Shown here in pieces: positions 43,190 to 55,921 of a stretch of DNA of 64,000 nt. The stretch comes from Fomitopsis serialis. Its lineage: Eukaryota; Basidiomycota; Agaricomycetes; Polyporales; Fomitopsidaceae. The position numbers were made by a program, and so were the translations under genes. Positions within the stretch are counted from its first letter, which is position 1; every line of letters starts with the position of its first letter. The stretch is taken from positions 152,860-216,859 of the forward strand of contig NW_025955028.1 of assembly GCF_022376445.1 (NCBI RefSeq), given 5' to 3'. The notes beneath the pieces were generated by a model. That model searched no databases, had not been told where the DNA came from, and worked only from the letters and a program-made list of their open reading frames with translations.

Positions 43190-45163
43190 GATCAGTCTGA
43201 ATTAGATTTGTTTAATCCGGAAAACACTGCGTGCGCGTGCAATGTATAACGTTCAACGAACTGGAATGGCATGTTGGTAAATGGCCATGATGATCAGAAT
43301 ATATTTTGTACATACAACGACTGTGTCATTATCGAGTCCAGTATGTATCGCGCCGCAGCACCCATTACGACTCGAGACTCGGCTGAGAACCAGTACAGTA
43401 CACAAGACATCCCTATTGTACACGAGAATGTTGTGCTACATCTCATCTGTTGTGATATATGCTACTGAACATGTATCTGATCCCTACTGCAGTATATAAT
43501 ACATGGACACAGAGTGCGGAAACGTCCCGAACGCGAATTATTGGTATGTTGCAGGCCTAAGTAGGACCTTTAAACGCGTTGTGATTGGCCAGGAACAGCC
43601 CGAGAACATCGGGTTTTCCAAATTCGGTGAGGCAACAAATAGAACCAAACGTTGGGTTTACGGGGGCGCCCGCAAGGCTCACTGCACTTGTGCGTGCTAC
43701 TGTAACTCTACCATCTAGCTCTAGGCCTATCTCTGCACGGAAGACTGCACGGTGGAGTCTCCAAGACACATTCGGTAGCGAGTTAACCCAGGTAAGCACA
43801 AATACGATGTGTGAGGCACACAGCCAGACTGACCCTCTTATGCCGTCACTCGCAGAGTCCTTTCCTCACTGAAGCACTCATCAACCAGTGGATTGAACTC
43901 GATGACCGTGTCGAATGGCACGTCGCCCAGGATAAACAGCACATCGGTGGGTACAAACGACGGCACGTAAGCGAGTGCAAACGGTGACATGTCGACCCCG
44001 CCGCCCGCGTCGACCAGCACAAACGGTACGTTAGTGGGGACAAATGGTGGCGAGCGGGGACAAATGACGGTGCGTCAACGAGTGTGAACCAGTTACCACA
44101 CTGACTGAACGAGGCGTTGACTGGCCATCGACAGGGGTTGCCTCTAGCGCAGGAGTTTACAATCTATCGTCCGCAACTCCGGACACTGGATCAGGATCGA
44201 ATGAAGGCCAGTACGTCGGCGTTGCGTCGAGATTGAAACCCGGCGAGATCTCCACATTGGTGGAGACAGGCCAGATCGAGGTGTACGTGCGTGCTTTGCC
44301 CATCATCCTGCAAAGTCAATGCCGCACCTATCATCTCCCCAGGCTTTTTTGCGATCCCCGTTCGCACGCGAAAGTCGCACAGAAGCTGCTGCGTGATCGG
44401 CCAGCTCGCTACATCCGTTAGCCGCGGGCTGATGAACACAGGTTGATCAGGGTGGGCGAAGGATGGGAGGCGGCGGGTGATAGGTGGGACGATGACTCGG
44501 AGATACGGGAGGACGAATTGTAGGGACCTGTGGGTAACGAGTGGGAACGCGATGGTGGGTCGGTGACGAGCAGGCGGGCAACAGACGGGAGGATGGCATA
44601 GTCGATGTTTACCGTAAGATAATCTTGCCCGCGCGTTTTAGAGCCAGTGTATTGTACATTGGCGACATCTTGCGTGAATACAGACTATCTACGGCTACAG
44701 CAAATGTCCGAGTGTGACGTCAGGGCTTCAACTACATAGTGTAGTATGTTATGAGGCACGACATATGTCCAATGTTGTGGACCGCGACATACAGGCTGTG
44801 CATTTTCGGACCTCGATACTTAAACCGTTCAGGTATAAACTGTCCAGGCAATATGCTACACGTGAAACGGATATATACGGCAATGTACCTAGCCCGAGAA
44901 GATATGTCATGCGGCCCGACATACGCATATCTGAATCTGTAGATCACATGAGATCTCGTTGATTACAAACCATGATCGCACTTGCCCGATGAGCCCCAAA
45001 GTGGAAGAGCGCGCGATGGGACCTATTATGGTAGTAGGGGCCGCCGCCGCAAGCTCACCTTGGCACCGGGTGACCTGGGCTATCCCTAAAGGGCAGCTGC
45101 CCAATCGGGTAGGGAGCGGGGCGTCCGCTGCAGTGATTACAGCGCCTTTATATATGAAGGCTT
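43190..45163. other. No gene recognised
   Basis: Mixed-composition sequence. A short GGGGACAAATG.TGGCGAGC repeat lies near 44035. Scattered short frames only. Confidence 0.45.
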
Positions 45164-46419
45164 GCTGTAAGCTCTGGAGTTTATGTATGATCCATTTGTG
45201 CTCAGCACAGGGATTCATACATGAGTCTGCCAGCATCTGGTGGCACACCTACCTTCATGTGCCACCGCCGGAACCAGGTCAACACGTACGGCGAGACAGC
45301 TCCGGGTCTCGTAGATCCCAGTGTGCTGGTCGACGTACCCTCCGATCAGGCAATTCTGCAGCGACCTCTCGGTAGCCATGTCGAATCCGTCTCGCCACTT
45401 CCCCGTAAAATATCAGACAGGGTGCCGGTGGAGCTCATCGAGCACTTCATTGATGACTTGCAAGGCGATATGGTCACCCTTGCTGCTTGCTCAGCTGTCT
45501 CTCATGCATGGTATCCTCATAGCCAGGCGGTCCTCTACGTCAAGATAACAATTGAAAGTGCTCGTGCCTGTTGCATCCTCGCCTCTCTGGCCCGTCATGA
45601 TTCGCATGTACAGGACGAGCTGTCTCGTACGCGCGAGTTGACAATCATTGGCAGTGACAACAAGGAGCGCTTTGCGCATACCGTGCCTCTTCTCTTTGGG
45701 AACCGCCTTCACAGTCTAGACGCCATCTGTTTCCAAAAATGTTTGCGTCCTCCGATCCATCCCAGTTTCCCAACGTTTCTGCGGCAATCGCGAACGGTCA
45801 CTCATGTGGAGTTGTCCGACTTCGAGCTATACAACCTACATGACCTGCTACGCCTTCTTTGTGCGTTTCCGAACCTGTCTCACCTAACGCTGATCCGCGG
45901 ACACTTGATCCATTCACCGCAGGTTTCCGGTCACCATTGGCCTGAACGTAATCATGGTTGTCCTCTACCGCATCTACGCGCACTGCATCTCGTCGGCTTA
46001 CAGAGCCAACTTCTGTTGGGCGTCCTAGAATGGTGTTCACGGTGCCACATCAGCAAATGTGCACGTTGCTTATTTGGGGCTTAAACACCTTAATAAGTCG
46101 ATCAAGGGCATTCAGTGAATAAGTGATCGCGCTTAATTAACGAGGTACCATTTCTTATTAAGGGGCGTGCTACTTGAACCGTCTTAATCAAGCTCGACTA
46201 AGTCGTGTACTAAGCTGACATTAAGACTTGTAATCGTGGATCAAGTGGCCTTCAAGAACATCGATCTATCCATTCAAATCGTTCCATGGGACGCGAATAT
46301 ATTCCGGAAATGTGCCAATTTATTCTACAGTGTACAGGTCTGTCGTATGGAATTACAATACACTACTGTACTCGCTGGCGTACACGAGCTGGGCATGGGC
46401 ACCATACACAAAGCCAGTT

Positions 46420-46710
46420 CCGCTGGCAAGTAGGTAGGTCCATGGGCAATCGCGTGGACAGTCGCGTGCGTAAGTGGGCGGCTGGCTGGCCGAACGGGTG
46501 CACGGGAGTGTGGGCGAGAGGCGGTGCATGCTAAGGGGGTTGTGGGCGAGAGTGAGTGCAAGTATGCGGACAGGAAAACGGACGAATGGGCGGGCAGAAA
46601 AGCGGGCAGGCTAGTAAGAGGGCGATGATGCGAGCATGAGGGAGAGCGGGCGAGAAGGCGATGGCAGCGGGCCATTGAGTGCGTGGGCGAACGAGCAGGC
46701 AGGCGAGCGA
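46420..46710. repeat. GC-rich degenerate array (GGGCGAG type)
   Basis: Loose GGGCGAG / GCGGGCAG repeats, purine-rich on plus, flanking the gene fragment to the right. Confidence 0.65.
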
Positions 46711-46711
46711 G

Positions 46712-47521
46712 CTAAGCCAACGAGAAAGCAAGGGTGAGTTGCCGCGCGGGCCCGGAGGGGTTGTCGTCGGGATTCGGGATCATCGTGAGCGTGTCGCTGG
46801 GCGGGAACGTCGCCGGCGCGCCCCCGGAGCGGGGAGCGCGGGGAAGGGTACGGCAGGCAGCTAGGGCGTCGGCGGCGGATAAGGGTAGTTGGGGTTCATA
46901 GGCGTAGCCACTCACCGGAGGCTGCAGCTCGGCGGGGATTGAGTACTGCGGCGCTCGGTCGGAGGAGGGTGCGGGCGGGAGTGCGGAGACGGGGCCTGGC
47001 CAGCCGACGGGCTGCTCGTATTGCGCGGCCTGCGGGTATTGCACGGACGGGTATGCTTGGGGTTGCGGGTATTGATGCAGCTGTTGCTGGTAGTGCTGCA
47101 GGTCGGGCGGGTATTCGTAGTCCGTGGACGTCGAGGGCCCGGGCTGTGGCTCGTGTTTGATCGCTTGGACGGGCGCTGGCGGAGGCGGCGGGAGCGCGCT
47201 TGTGGACGCCTGTGACTGGGAGCTGGTCGAGGGCTGGGGTATTTGCGAGCGCGAGGGGAAGGGCGCGTACTGCCGTTTCGTGCTGCTGGTCGTCCGCGAG
47301 GATTCGCCCTTCTTGCCGGCCTTGCTCGTCCGCGCAATCCTGAACATACCCTCCGGGACGACGAGGTCGCGCAGTTCTTCAATGTCGTCGATCATTTTCA
47401 GTTGGCCTTCCGTTAATTTTGTGAAGTACGCGTCTGGGCAAACGTGGGTTCGCTGGGGAAGACGTCTGATGAGCACACGACACACTGAGATGCCACTTCT
47501 TTGGATCGGGCGATAAAGCAA
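46712..47521 (-). pseudogene. Captured fragment of a Pro/Gln-rich regulatory-type protein
   Basis: A 269-codon open frame. The N-terminal part (CPDAYFTKLTEGQLKMIDDI, then EELRDLVVPEGMFRIAR) looks like a folded domain. It is followed by KAGKKGESSRTTSSTKR, a Ser/Gln stretch and a Tyr/Gln/Pro-rich tail (YPQPQAYPSVQYPQ). No start context or upstream exon exists: GC-rich arrays abut both sides. I read it as a fragment carried by the TTAA-flanked element. The family is not recognised. Confidence 0.5.
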
Positions 47522-47524
47522 GGA

Positions 47525-47770
47525 GGGCGAGGGCGGGTGGAGGGCAAGCGAGCGAGTGAGCTAGCAAATGAGCGAAGGTGGGCAGACAAGAGTAGGCGGG
47601 CGAGTGCGAGCTAGTGAGAGAGCAGCTGACGAGAAGGCGAGGGCAGAGAGCTGTCGAGAAGGCGAGGGCGGCGAGCTAGTGAGAAGGCGAGCGCGCGTAT
47701 AGGCAAGAATGGGCAGATGGATGAACAAGAGGGCGAACAAGAGGGCGAACGGGCAGGCAAGCACAGGGCC
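47525..47770. repeat. GC-rich degenerate array
   Basis: GAGAAGGCGAGGGC and CGAGCTAGTGAG repeats, purine-rich strand plus. Confidence 0.65.
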
Positions 47771-48939
47771 CAGGCTCCTCCGAGTCAGGCGTTGTGCGTG
47801 CGCGCAGTATCATCTCTGCTAGTGCTCGGTGTTCTCTAGCGACAAGCTCGGCAGGACACTTGAAGGACCATACTCACCTTCGTAAGCCGTGCAATGACTC
47901 GAGGCTGCGGCGCCGCTGCGCGCCATGCCGCTCCGTATCGGACGTGGGATGCATATGCCATGCACCAGAACGTTGGACGTTGCATTAATTGGACTTGCGC
48001 GTTGGACGGTCAAACGTTGGGTGGGTTGCAGGACGTTGAACGCTTGAGCATCGCGGGCGACGTGTCATGTCGGAGTCTGATTGGATTTCCGTTTAGGGCA
48101 GGCAGCTGTAGCACTTCCCGAAACGACTGTGCGCCATCTGTCCGTGTCATCCTGGTTCCTTCCGTCACTCAGTCTCATTCACGAAGTGTTCCGTAACATG
48201 ATCACGAGGGTTACTCCCTCCGTCTCAGACTCTCGAGCTTCCTAGTGGCCGTCTCGCTGCAACTTCTCACTTCTCGCGGCTCTGGCGACCCTCAACTTGG
48301 CCGCGCTAACTGGGACTCACCAAGCAACAGGGCTGACTAGAGCACAACACGAGCAGTATGTGGGGATGCGAGGAAAAAAATAGAAGATAAATGATAATGA
48401 AGGGTACAGCGAGCACGAAGGCTCGAGATATCAGGTACGTCCTTAACTGACATCTTGTTGTCTCTGCTTCCAGACCCGAGACTGCAGTACCCGAGCTGCC
48501 AGCGACGTAATGAATGAGAAGAACGCCATGCACGCTGCTGGCAGTGATCTTGGGACATCCGTTCCGCGGCTAAGACGATGCGTGCTGTGATTCAGACGTG
48601 TAGCTGCACGTCCGGCGTTCATCTACGGCCACTTGTGACTCAGCGTATCCGCTGCGTCGATTTCTTGGTGCACATGTTACTGATGAGTACGCCAATGGGT
48701 GCTCTTATGAGTGTACCCGGCGTGTCTAACATCCCCACAACTTGCGAATGATGAGACCACGGTGCGGCTTACGGGCACAAGGCAGCACAGCGAGCATCAC
48801 GCTCGTGCGCTCTTCGGGCAATTATGCCAGGGCATCGCGCCTAGGTCGCGGCCCATCTTATGTGCCTACGACTGCTACCCTGCGCGATAACACGCACGGA
48901 GCGCACCATGAATTCAATCAGATCAGTACTTGTTCGCCT

Positions 48940-49065
48940 GCTTGCTGTTTGCCTACACACTCACCCACCCACCCGCTTGCTCATTCGCGCACGATCGCCC
49001 GTGTACTTGCCCACACATTCACGAATCGCACGCTCGGCGGCTCGCCCATCAACTCGCTCAGCCTC
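48940..49065. repeat. GC-rich array in opposite orientation
   Basis: CTCACCCACCCACCCGCTTGC-type pyrimidine-rich repeats, the complement of the arrays at 46.4 and 47.5 kb. Confidence 0.6.
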
Positions 49066-49718
49066 GGGTGAAGATTACAACACTCGATACTGGAACAGAT
49101 GCACGTATGATCTCAAGGTGGGCTTTTCGTGTTATAGGACGAGCGGCAATGATAGCATATTAGCAGTAGAGAGTCGTCGGATGTAATGTACCTTGCTCGA
49201 GGACTCAGGAATCTACATACAATTTGCAGGGATTGCATTCGCCAGAAAGTACTTACATGCTTGATTGTACAATGTTCCTTACTCGCGCTTAGTATCTGCT
49301 TGATTCTATCGTTGCTATTTGGCGTTCATTCGATCAAGTACATAAGGAGGGTAAGTGATTGTTAAGCAAGAATCTAAGGCGTGAAAGCTCGTAAGGTCCG
49401 TCAAGACGGCTTAAGTAGTATGCAGTTTTGCTGATGCAGAGCATGCATCATCTCGCTCCACAGGAAGTGTCCATCGTGGACTGCAGCCAGTCCGAGATGC
49501 ACGTTTTGACTTCAGGTGCTACCTCCGCTCCTGCACTGGCAGAGGCATGCAAACACTCTCAAGATATACGCCTCATCCGCGTTCTGCGGATGCCCGGGCT
49601 CCGTGACAATCTCCTTGAGTTCATGGACGTAGGTGTGCATCACAATGCCAGGGAGATGTGGTCTGCCGTCGCTGAAACCCCTTGGGGCAGTTTGGATACC
49701 ATTTGCCAAGGAACATGA

Positions 49719-50360
49719 AAGCGTGAACCCACGGCGGTGGCGTCCCGTTGGGTCGACGCGGCGGACTCGCTCTCACAGGTCTCACCGGCAGACCTAGATG
49801 GATCTTGCGCCGCCTATATTGGGGCGAATTTCTACTAGACATTCGAGGCTACTGCAGCTTCGTAGTGTGTGGCGTTCATGGTTTGTTGGTTGAGAGAGTA
49901 TGGAGATCTAGTAGTTTTTGATCTACCATCCTGTGATTTGAACGGACGAACGTTCAAGTAACTCCCATATCAGATGGCCCTGTTAGACCATCCTCCGAAG
50001 CATTGAAGGTACCTCCATTGTTAGCTCAACTTTTACTCTAGTAGCTAGGTCATTAGGCGTGGACATGCACCAGTGAGCCCCGCCGAAGCCTGTCGCCAAT
50101 CGTGAGCTGAGCAGCAGCACTGGCATGGGCAGCCTGCACTCCGACAGCTGCAGTGCCTCAGAACAGTGCTCCAACCGCGCTCTTCTCCTTATAAGTATAG
50201 CTTACCAGTAACCGCACGCACCCATAGGATATGTTGGACGCAGGCAGTACATTCATTAATGCAGATTGACCGTACATGCAAAGCATTGTATGGAACCCAG
50301 TGTACAACCTGACGCAAATCCCGACCGCAGGTAGCACTCGTAGTAATGCGACAGGACTAC
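49719..50360. other. No gene recognised
   Basis: Short frames only; separates the F-box remnant from the zinc-finger cluster. Confidence 0.4.
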
Positions 50361-50362
50361 AA

Positions 50363-51530
50363 TTACAGAGATCGAGACAACCCACTCGTGTCAATTCCTG
50401 TTGCTGGATGACGCGCTACATCACCCCGCTCCTGTTCGACATAGGAAACCCGCTTCCTTGTCCGATAGCATCTGTAGCCGTAAGCTAGGCGCATAGAGCA
50501 CTGTGATCTCAGCTTAGCACCCGCTCGGCGCCCCTGGCGGTCTTTGTCTGCAGAGGAGGTCAGCAACGGCGATAGGTGGACGAAATGAAGTATGCTCACA
50601 ATCTTCCACCTCTTTGAACTTGATGCCAGCGGGTATATATTTGCAGTCTCGCCTGAATGGCGCAACATCGCGTCGCTGCGAGAGATCTTGTTGTGGCAGT
50701 AAGGGCAAGAACTTTCAGCACTGCGCAGATGGCGGGTGGCGACATGCTTGTACAAACCGTCCCGCGCAAGTGTTTGGGCGCATGGTTTCCCTTCTTCGTA
50801 CCAAGGACAGTCCACTACCTCCTTGCCTTCGTAGGTGTAGTACTCCAACTCGTGTTTGTGGAACAGGAGGAAATGTTCCTTCACGCCGCGAGTGCTGCAA
50901 TCATGTAGAGGTTTCCACATTTCTCCCCAAAATGACACGTTCCTCGAGAAGGTTTTGGCCGGACACCTCCCACAGAAGAGATAGGCAGCGAACGCGTGGC
51001 GTTAAACAGTGGATTTGCGCTTGCCGACTCGATTACGACGGGGGAAGAAGGCGCACCAACGTGTGGCAATGGCCTGCGGGACCGACGTGAACATCGAGAC
51101 GGCGATAGTCCAAGACTAAGACGCACCGGTCCCCGTAGCTGGATGAGCAGTTCGCCTGCTCCAAGCTAGCACCGCCGACCCTATCTTGCGCGATCAAAGC
51201 CGGATCAATACTAGAGGAAGTCAGTAGCCGACATATATAGCAGTATCAAGTTACACACCATCCCACATGACTGTCGACTTGCTGACCTACGTCTTGCTGG
51301 TCCGCGACGCTAGACATCATCGCCGGACTAGCTGCTGCTGACAGTGCGACCGGGTTCAAATCAGCTGCTGCCGCGCACCATTCCTCGTAATTCATCTGAG
51401 GAGAGGTCGCAGGGACCACCGGGTAGTAGTATGGAGGAGCGAGCTCATGCGCATTATCCGTATGCGTGACCCAGACGGAACCAGTGGCGCTGCGAACAGG
51501 CGTGACTATGCGACGCAGCCTAGTAGACAT
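50363..51530 (-). CDS. C2H2 zinc-finger protein, cluster member 1, possibly broken
   Basis: The likely first exon begins MSTRLRRIVTPV at 51530 and contains a Tyr/Pro-rich segment; one or more introns follow. The C-terminal part has three finger-like units. The first is CHFGEKC (frame A), then EHFLLFH (frame B, -1 relative). The second is CPWYEEGKPCAQ...YKHVATRH, and the third is CPYCHNKISRSDAMLRH. The spacing matches the intact paralogue at 56.9-58.5 kb. The Cys pair and His pair of finger 1 are in different frames, with only a 24-nt GT-AG stretch between them, so a frameshift is more likely than an intron. Probably DNA- or RNA-binding; target unknown. Confidence 0.55.
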
Positions 51531-51760
51531 GATCAGTTGCATATCCTTAAGTATTGTATAGACGAATTTACTGCGTTGGCATCGTACTTTGCCGAATTGG
51601 ATGAGTTGAAGAGTTCGAGAAGGCATAGTCTCTGAAATAGGATATCTTAGGACAAAGTGATGCTATTGGTTAACGGACTCACAATCCTCCCTCGCCTGTT
51701 CCAGCACTGGATGTATCCTGCAACTGATTACGGTTAGGTGTCATTGAGCTCGCGACGGTG

Positions 51761-52621
51761 TCAGCCGGAGCCTGATTCGACGAAGGAATGTCGAGACGTA
51801 GACTGAGAAATCACTTCAGCAAGACTGCTATCACAGACAATGTCGATGAAAACATACCCGCCACCCGACATGTCGTCCTTCCTGTGCCCAACATTTTTTT
51901 CAACAGCGATCCGCTCGGATGAGGAAGACATTAAAGTGCGCGATGGGTCCATCGGGTTGTTGTAACAGCTCGCACATTGAAATGGGTCGCCAGCCGTCTT
52001 GCCACAGTAATAGCATACCATCGTGGAGGTACGATCGGTAACCTGGAACTACTCCATTGATGCTTTATACATGCAGTTGAGGAAGATCCGCCATCCACCA
52101 GGCCATCATCCACCAGGTCAGGAAATGGTCAAGTTGCGAGGGTGAACGGGCTGGAGAAACGGATGGAAATATGGTGGCTCGCTGTCCACCATGTCTAGCG
52201 ATGGAAATGAGCGTTAATAAGGAATTGATGTGGAATGGGATGCAATCTCCCACCACAGCCCACCATCCGTATGCATGACAAGGGTTCACATAACCTGCGT
52301 CGTGGATAGTTCGCAGGTGAATCGTCAGACCTGTTAACACCAGCCATCAAGGGGTGTATGGAAAACCACCGGTGAATTGAAGTTGTGACTGAGTATGATA
52401 CACACCAAGAGAGCCGAACGTACACACCGTGCTAGTGAAACACCTTTTCCGGGACTTGGTGGTCGGTGTGCAGGGCTACGGCGTACACCGTCGTCGAGGG
52501 TCTCGATCGTGCCGCGTGGATCATAGTGGGTGGAAAGACCCGCGCTTGGGGAGGAGGGAGCGGCAGATACCTGCGGAAAGGACATGGGGGGTTGAACGTT
52601 AACGGACGGACGTGAACTTAA
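51761..52621 (-). CDS. Zinc-finger cluster member 2 or 5' part of member 1, tentative
   Basis: A start-like exon (MSFPQVSAAPSSPSAGLSTH, near 52,590) is Ser/Pro-rich. A later segment (52021-51765) has CYYCGKTAGDPFQCASC, a four-Cys motif. The two pieces cannot be joined with confidence, and the block may instead belong upstream of the 51530 start. Confidence 0.3.
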
Positions 52622-54336
52622 GAGCAAGACGAGTAAATTTGCAAATCCACTGATAAGCCCAGTACTTGACACCGCCGCGTACTTGCATACTAGGTGGAGC
52701 GCTTGCTGGTCTGTGCATCTGCTAGTCGCCACGCCGCGGACGGCGCACGATTGTGTACCGTACCAACTTCTCGTTCGCTGTCGCTCTGTAGGACTCGGCC
52801 AACAACAACAACAGCAATAGTATGCCAGGCGCTCTGACCTGCATCGCCAATCTGCAGAAATGATCGAGACCACAGCTGGAAATCACCACACCAAGCTCAG
52901 ACGCTGTGTCACGGGTCGATGAGAGTCACAACGTCGGGATGGAAAGCCAATCTAGGTGCTGTATAACGGTACACGTACCTCCGACTGCTCACGTGTACAA
53001 CTCTGCGTCTGATAGTGGAACTCATTGTAAGTGGCCCATTCCCTGACGCCGACGCTGTGGTAATGCTCACCGGTGAGGCTCGGAAGCAAGTCTTTGCCCT
53101 GACGATGGAAAGCCGCTGTTAGACCGGCTTCTGCCGCTCAACGGTCCTACAGAAATTATAAATAGGGGGACATTTCCTGGGACTGTTGGTCGACCACCGC
53201 TGCTGCATCCGCAGACATCCCGTACCTGACAGGTCTGCCCCTCCTGTTCAGACTGACCTTCCACGGCATTGACTGCTCAGGACATCTCGCTGAGCCAAGA
53301 CATCACAATCGTATGTCGTTCAACAGAGCGGAGGAAGAGTTGGACAACGGTAGTCTGCAATGAACCCCAGTGGCGACTCTGGTGAGTCACGGTCGAGTGC
53401 TCCGGTCCGGACTCGATCCAAGCTTGCCTCTTGCGATGGCGAGATGAGGATCGAGTGTCCCGCTCCTTCGTACTCATGACCACGTTGCTAGCTCTAATGC
53501 AAGGAAGGCGCTCGACCGCAGCACTTCCGTCTCTATGAAGTTAACGCGAGACCCCGAGTCAGTGAACAGCACTCTTGAGCTTAAATGTTCCACGGTGCGC
53601 AGATATCTCTTACCAGTGAGTGCATAGCATTGTCTCCGTTGTCCGTCCCGTAGTCATGAAGTTGCCGTATCAGACCGAGCACGACCATCAGCAGATTCTC
53701 GAGGAGCCGATGATGTAGTCGGTCAGTCCGGGTGGCAGGTCGCGGTCTGTCGCGGTGCAGTCACGGTGATGCACGTCAGCGAGGCATTAATACGCTTGCG
53801 GGTTTGCCAGCAGTGATCAGACGAATCATATTGATTCTGTAAATTCGCCCTAGCATTGATGTGATGATGCGTCCCGAGCCCAGTGAGGTAAGGAGGGACG
53901 CCGGCCGCCTGAGCCTCGACTGAAAGTTCGCATGATCGACGTCGACGACTTGGGATGTTCGAGCGCCTATAGGTGCCACGCCCCGCTAAGCCCCGCTCCA
54001 CTCAATTCCGACTGTCCTTACATAGTCTACTTATCAACAACAGATTCAAGTTTGACCAAAAGTTGGTGTCTGCTACTCAAGGTAAACTGATGGCACGATC
54101 CTCCTTATACTTCAGTCGCTGATTACAGTTCTGTAGATGACGTAACGTGCTAGGTCTAGAGCCGTTAACTGAGGAGACTGACCGACAACTAGAACATGTA
54201 CGCCGAAACTTTGAACCTGTGTTATCGCGAGGCTAACATCTTAACATGTAGTTACCAATGTCGAACGATCACTGCCTAACAAATGACTTCCCACTATGAA
54301 TAACTCAATATGAGCTGAAGATCTGGGGAGTCCGAG
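52622..54336. other. No gene recognised
   Basis: Only short frames; a Gly/Ser-rich scrap on minus at 53264-53067 is unconvincing. Confidence 0.35.
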
Positions 54337-55220
54337 TCATTCTTCGAGCTTCAAGCTTCGGACTTCAACTTGAAGTCCTGTAAGTTTCCAGTGAGCTGTA
54401 CTCGCAATCTGGCTCATTCCCGACTCCCAGGGTTGTCGTACGACTCGTATGTGTTCGTCAGGGACGATGAGGTGGCAGTACTGCTGTTCTTGCATAAACA
54501 CGCACAGGGCCGAGATTTCAACATTTAACAGTGGTTCAATTGACGATTTTGAAGGCATAGGTGTACATAAACCGATCGCAAACATCAATGACCAGAAGGT
54601 ATGCTGCAACAAATAACTGATATCGCTGAAGAAAGACATACGGAGAGCGGAAATAGAGCGGGGGTTATGTGTCGTCGATATGTATGGCAAGTCGTCGTAC
54701 TGGTGCATCTCGTCTTGCGACGTGTCGTGAAGCAGGACATCGAAGAATGTGTGGGCGGCCAAGATCCGCAGGCCCACAGCTGAGGAGTGAGGAAGCAGAT
54801 GGGGGAACGAACTCGTCGCGACCGTGACGCCAAGGTGCGCTGCCTTCTACGAGAACTCTTCCGTGTCCCTCGAATCAGTACTCACATCGTCGTCTTGATG
54901 CGTTCAGCAATCGGCCCCAGAATCCTTGTATGCACTGCGAGGGAGATCCGCCCTGTGGTATTCCAACAGATGTCGTTTGAGGCCTCGAGCGACCCATCGG
55001 TGATTGGTACGCCGCAGGGAGTCCCAAAACCGCACGCCTGGCTTATGTGCCGTTCTGCCGTACATTCTGTGCCGTGGAAGTCGGCGCACTCCCTGCCGTC
55101 GAACATCTCTGCCGCTGAATCGCCGTCAATGTCCCTGTTGTTCGATCTGTGAGCGTCATGGCCGATTTGAGAGCTATGATACTTACGACATATTGTCCCA
55201 AGGATAGTGTTCGGATCCAT
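54337..55220 (-). pseudogene. C2H2 zinc-finger cluster member 3, apparently frameshifted
   Basis: CGFGTPC in one frame is followed by KRHLLEYH in the -1 frame. This is the same C-x5-C ... H-x4-H layout and the same frame change as member 1. A downstream frame (54777-54337) with PDEHIRVVRQPWESGMSQIA may be its C-terminal exon. No good intron explains the frame change. Confidence 0.4.
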
Positions 55221-55921
55221 CGAGCATGGCGGTATCCGACGGCCTATCAGACCTGGTCAATCAGGGACAGGCAGGTCCGCTATGTAGTGGAGACATACCC
55301 CTCTGCGACGCCGTGGTGAGAATAGAATTCGGTTCCTGGTGGCGGGCGGTCCAAGACGATACACCTAGCATGGTAAGTTTGCGTTGAATCGGATAGTCTA
55401 ATGATTGGGATCCTATATTAAGCGCAAGGTCGGAATTGACGTGGACAAGCGACGATACCTATTGTGAAGGAAATGATGGAAGATTCGGCGACGAGGCCTG
55501 CGGCTGCGGTGATTGCTGCTGATTCCATAGACTCGGGATCAGACCCCTCGCCGTATGTGAGCTCGCGATTTTGCGGTCTGCGAAGACATGAACATGCGGC
55601 CAGCATGTAGTACTGTCTGCTTACCGAGACTGCTCCGTGTCAAACGTTATTTGAACTCGGACGAGCATGCCGTTTATTGACACGCATGGCATGTCTTGCC
55701 AGTTGTGCTCCGCTGTTGCCGAAGGCATGTCTGGTGGAATCGACGGCCCAACCGGGAGGAAGTGGTGACGGGTAACTGGGGACTCGGTCTTGGTGCGTTC
55801 TCACTTTATGTACCCTTCTTCAACATGCCACAGACATTCTTCCGTCGCTACAGCACAGCCATCATGGGACGACTGGCTCAAGTTCCATTTCGTTGCAACG
55901 ATGCGCCATTTCCCTTGACGG

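Larger units (their letters stand above)
46081..49414. mobile_element. 3.3-kb insertion flanked by TTAA
   Basis: GGCTTAA occurs at both junctions (46078-46084 and 49408-49414). Just inside are CTTAAxC..TTAA-rich ends with weak inverted similarity. TTAA duplication is the piggyBac hallmark, but no transposase is present, so the assignment is tentative. The interior contains GC-rich arrays in both orientations and a minus-strand gene fragment. Confidence 0.5.
45221..49718 (+). pseudogene. F-box protein gene split by a 3.3-kb insertion
   Basis: The first part (45221-46081) starts MSLPASGG. It has an F-box at residues about 65-115 (KISDRVPVELIEHFIDDL, then LAACSAVSHAWYPHSQAVLY) and then LRR-like segments (LLRLLCAFPNLSHLTLIRG, LPHLRALHLVGL). 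The frame ends at the insertion. Coding resumes at about 49419 with LLMQSMHHLAPQEVSIVDC and runs to a stop at 49718. F-box proteins supply substrate recognition to SCF ubiquitin ligases. The break may fall inside or next to an intron, so residual splicing cannot be excluded, but a 3.3-kb intron would be unlike the 50-60-nt introns around it. Confidence 0.7.
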
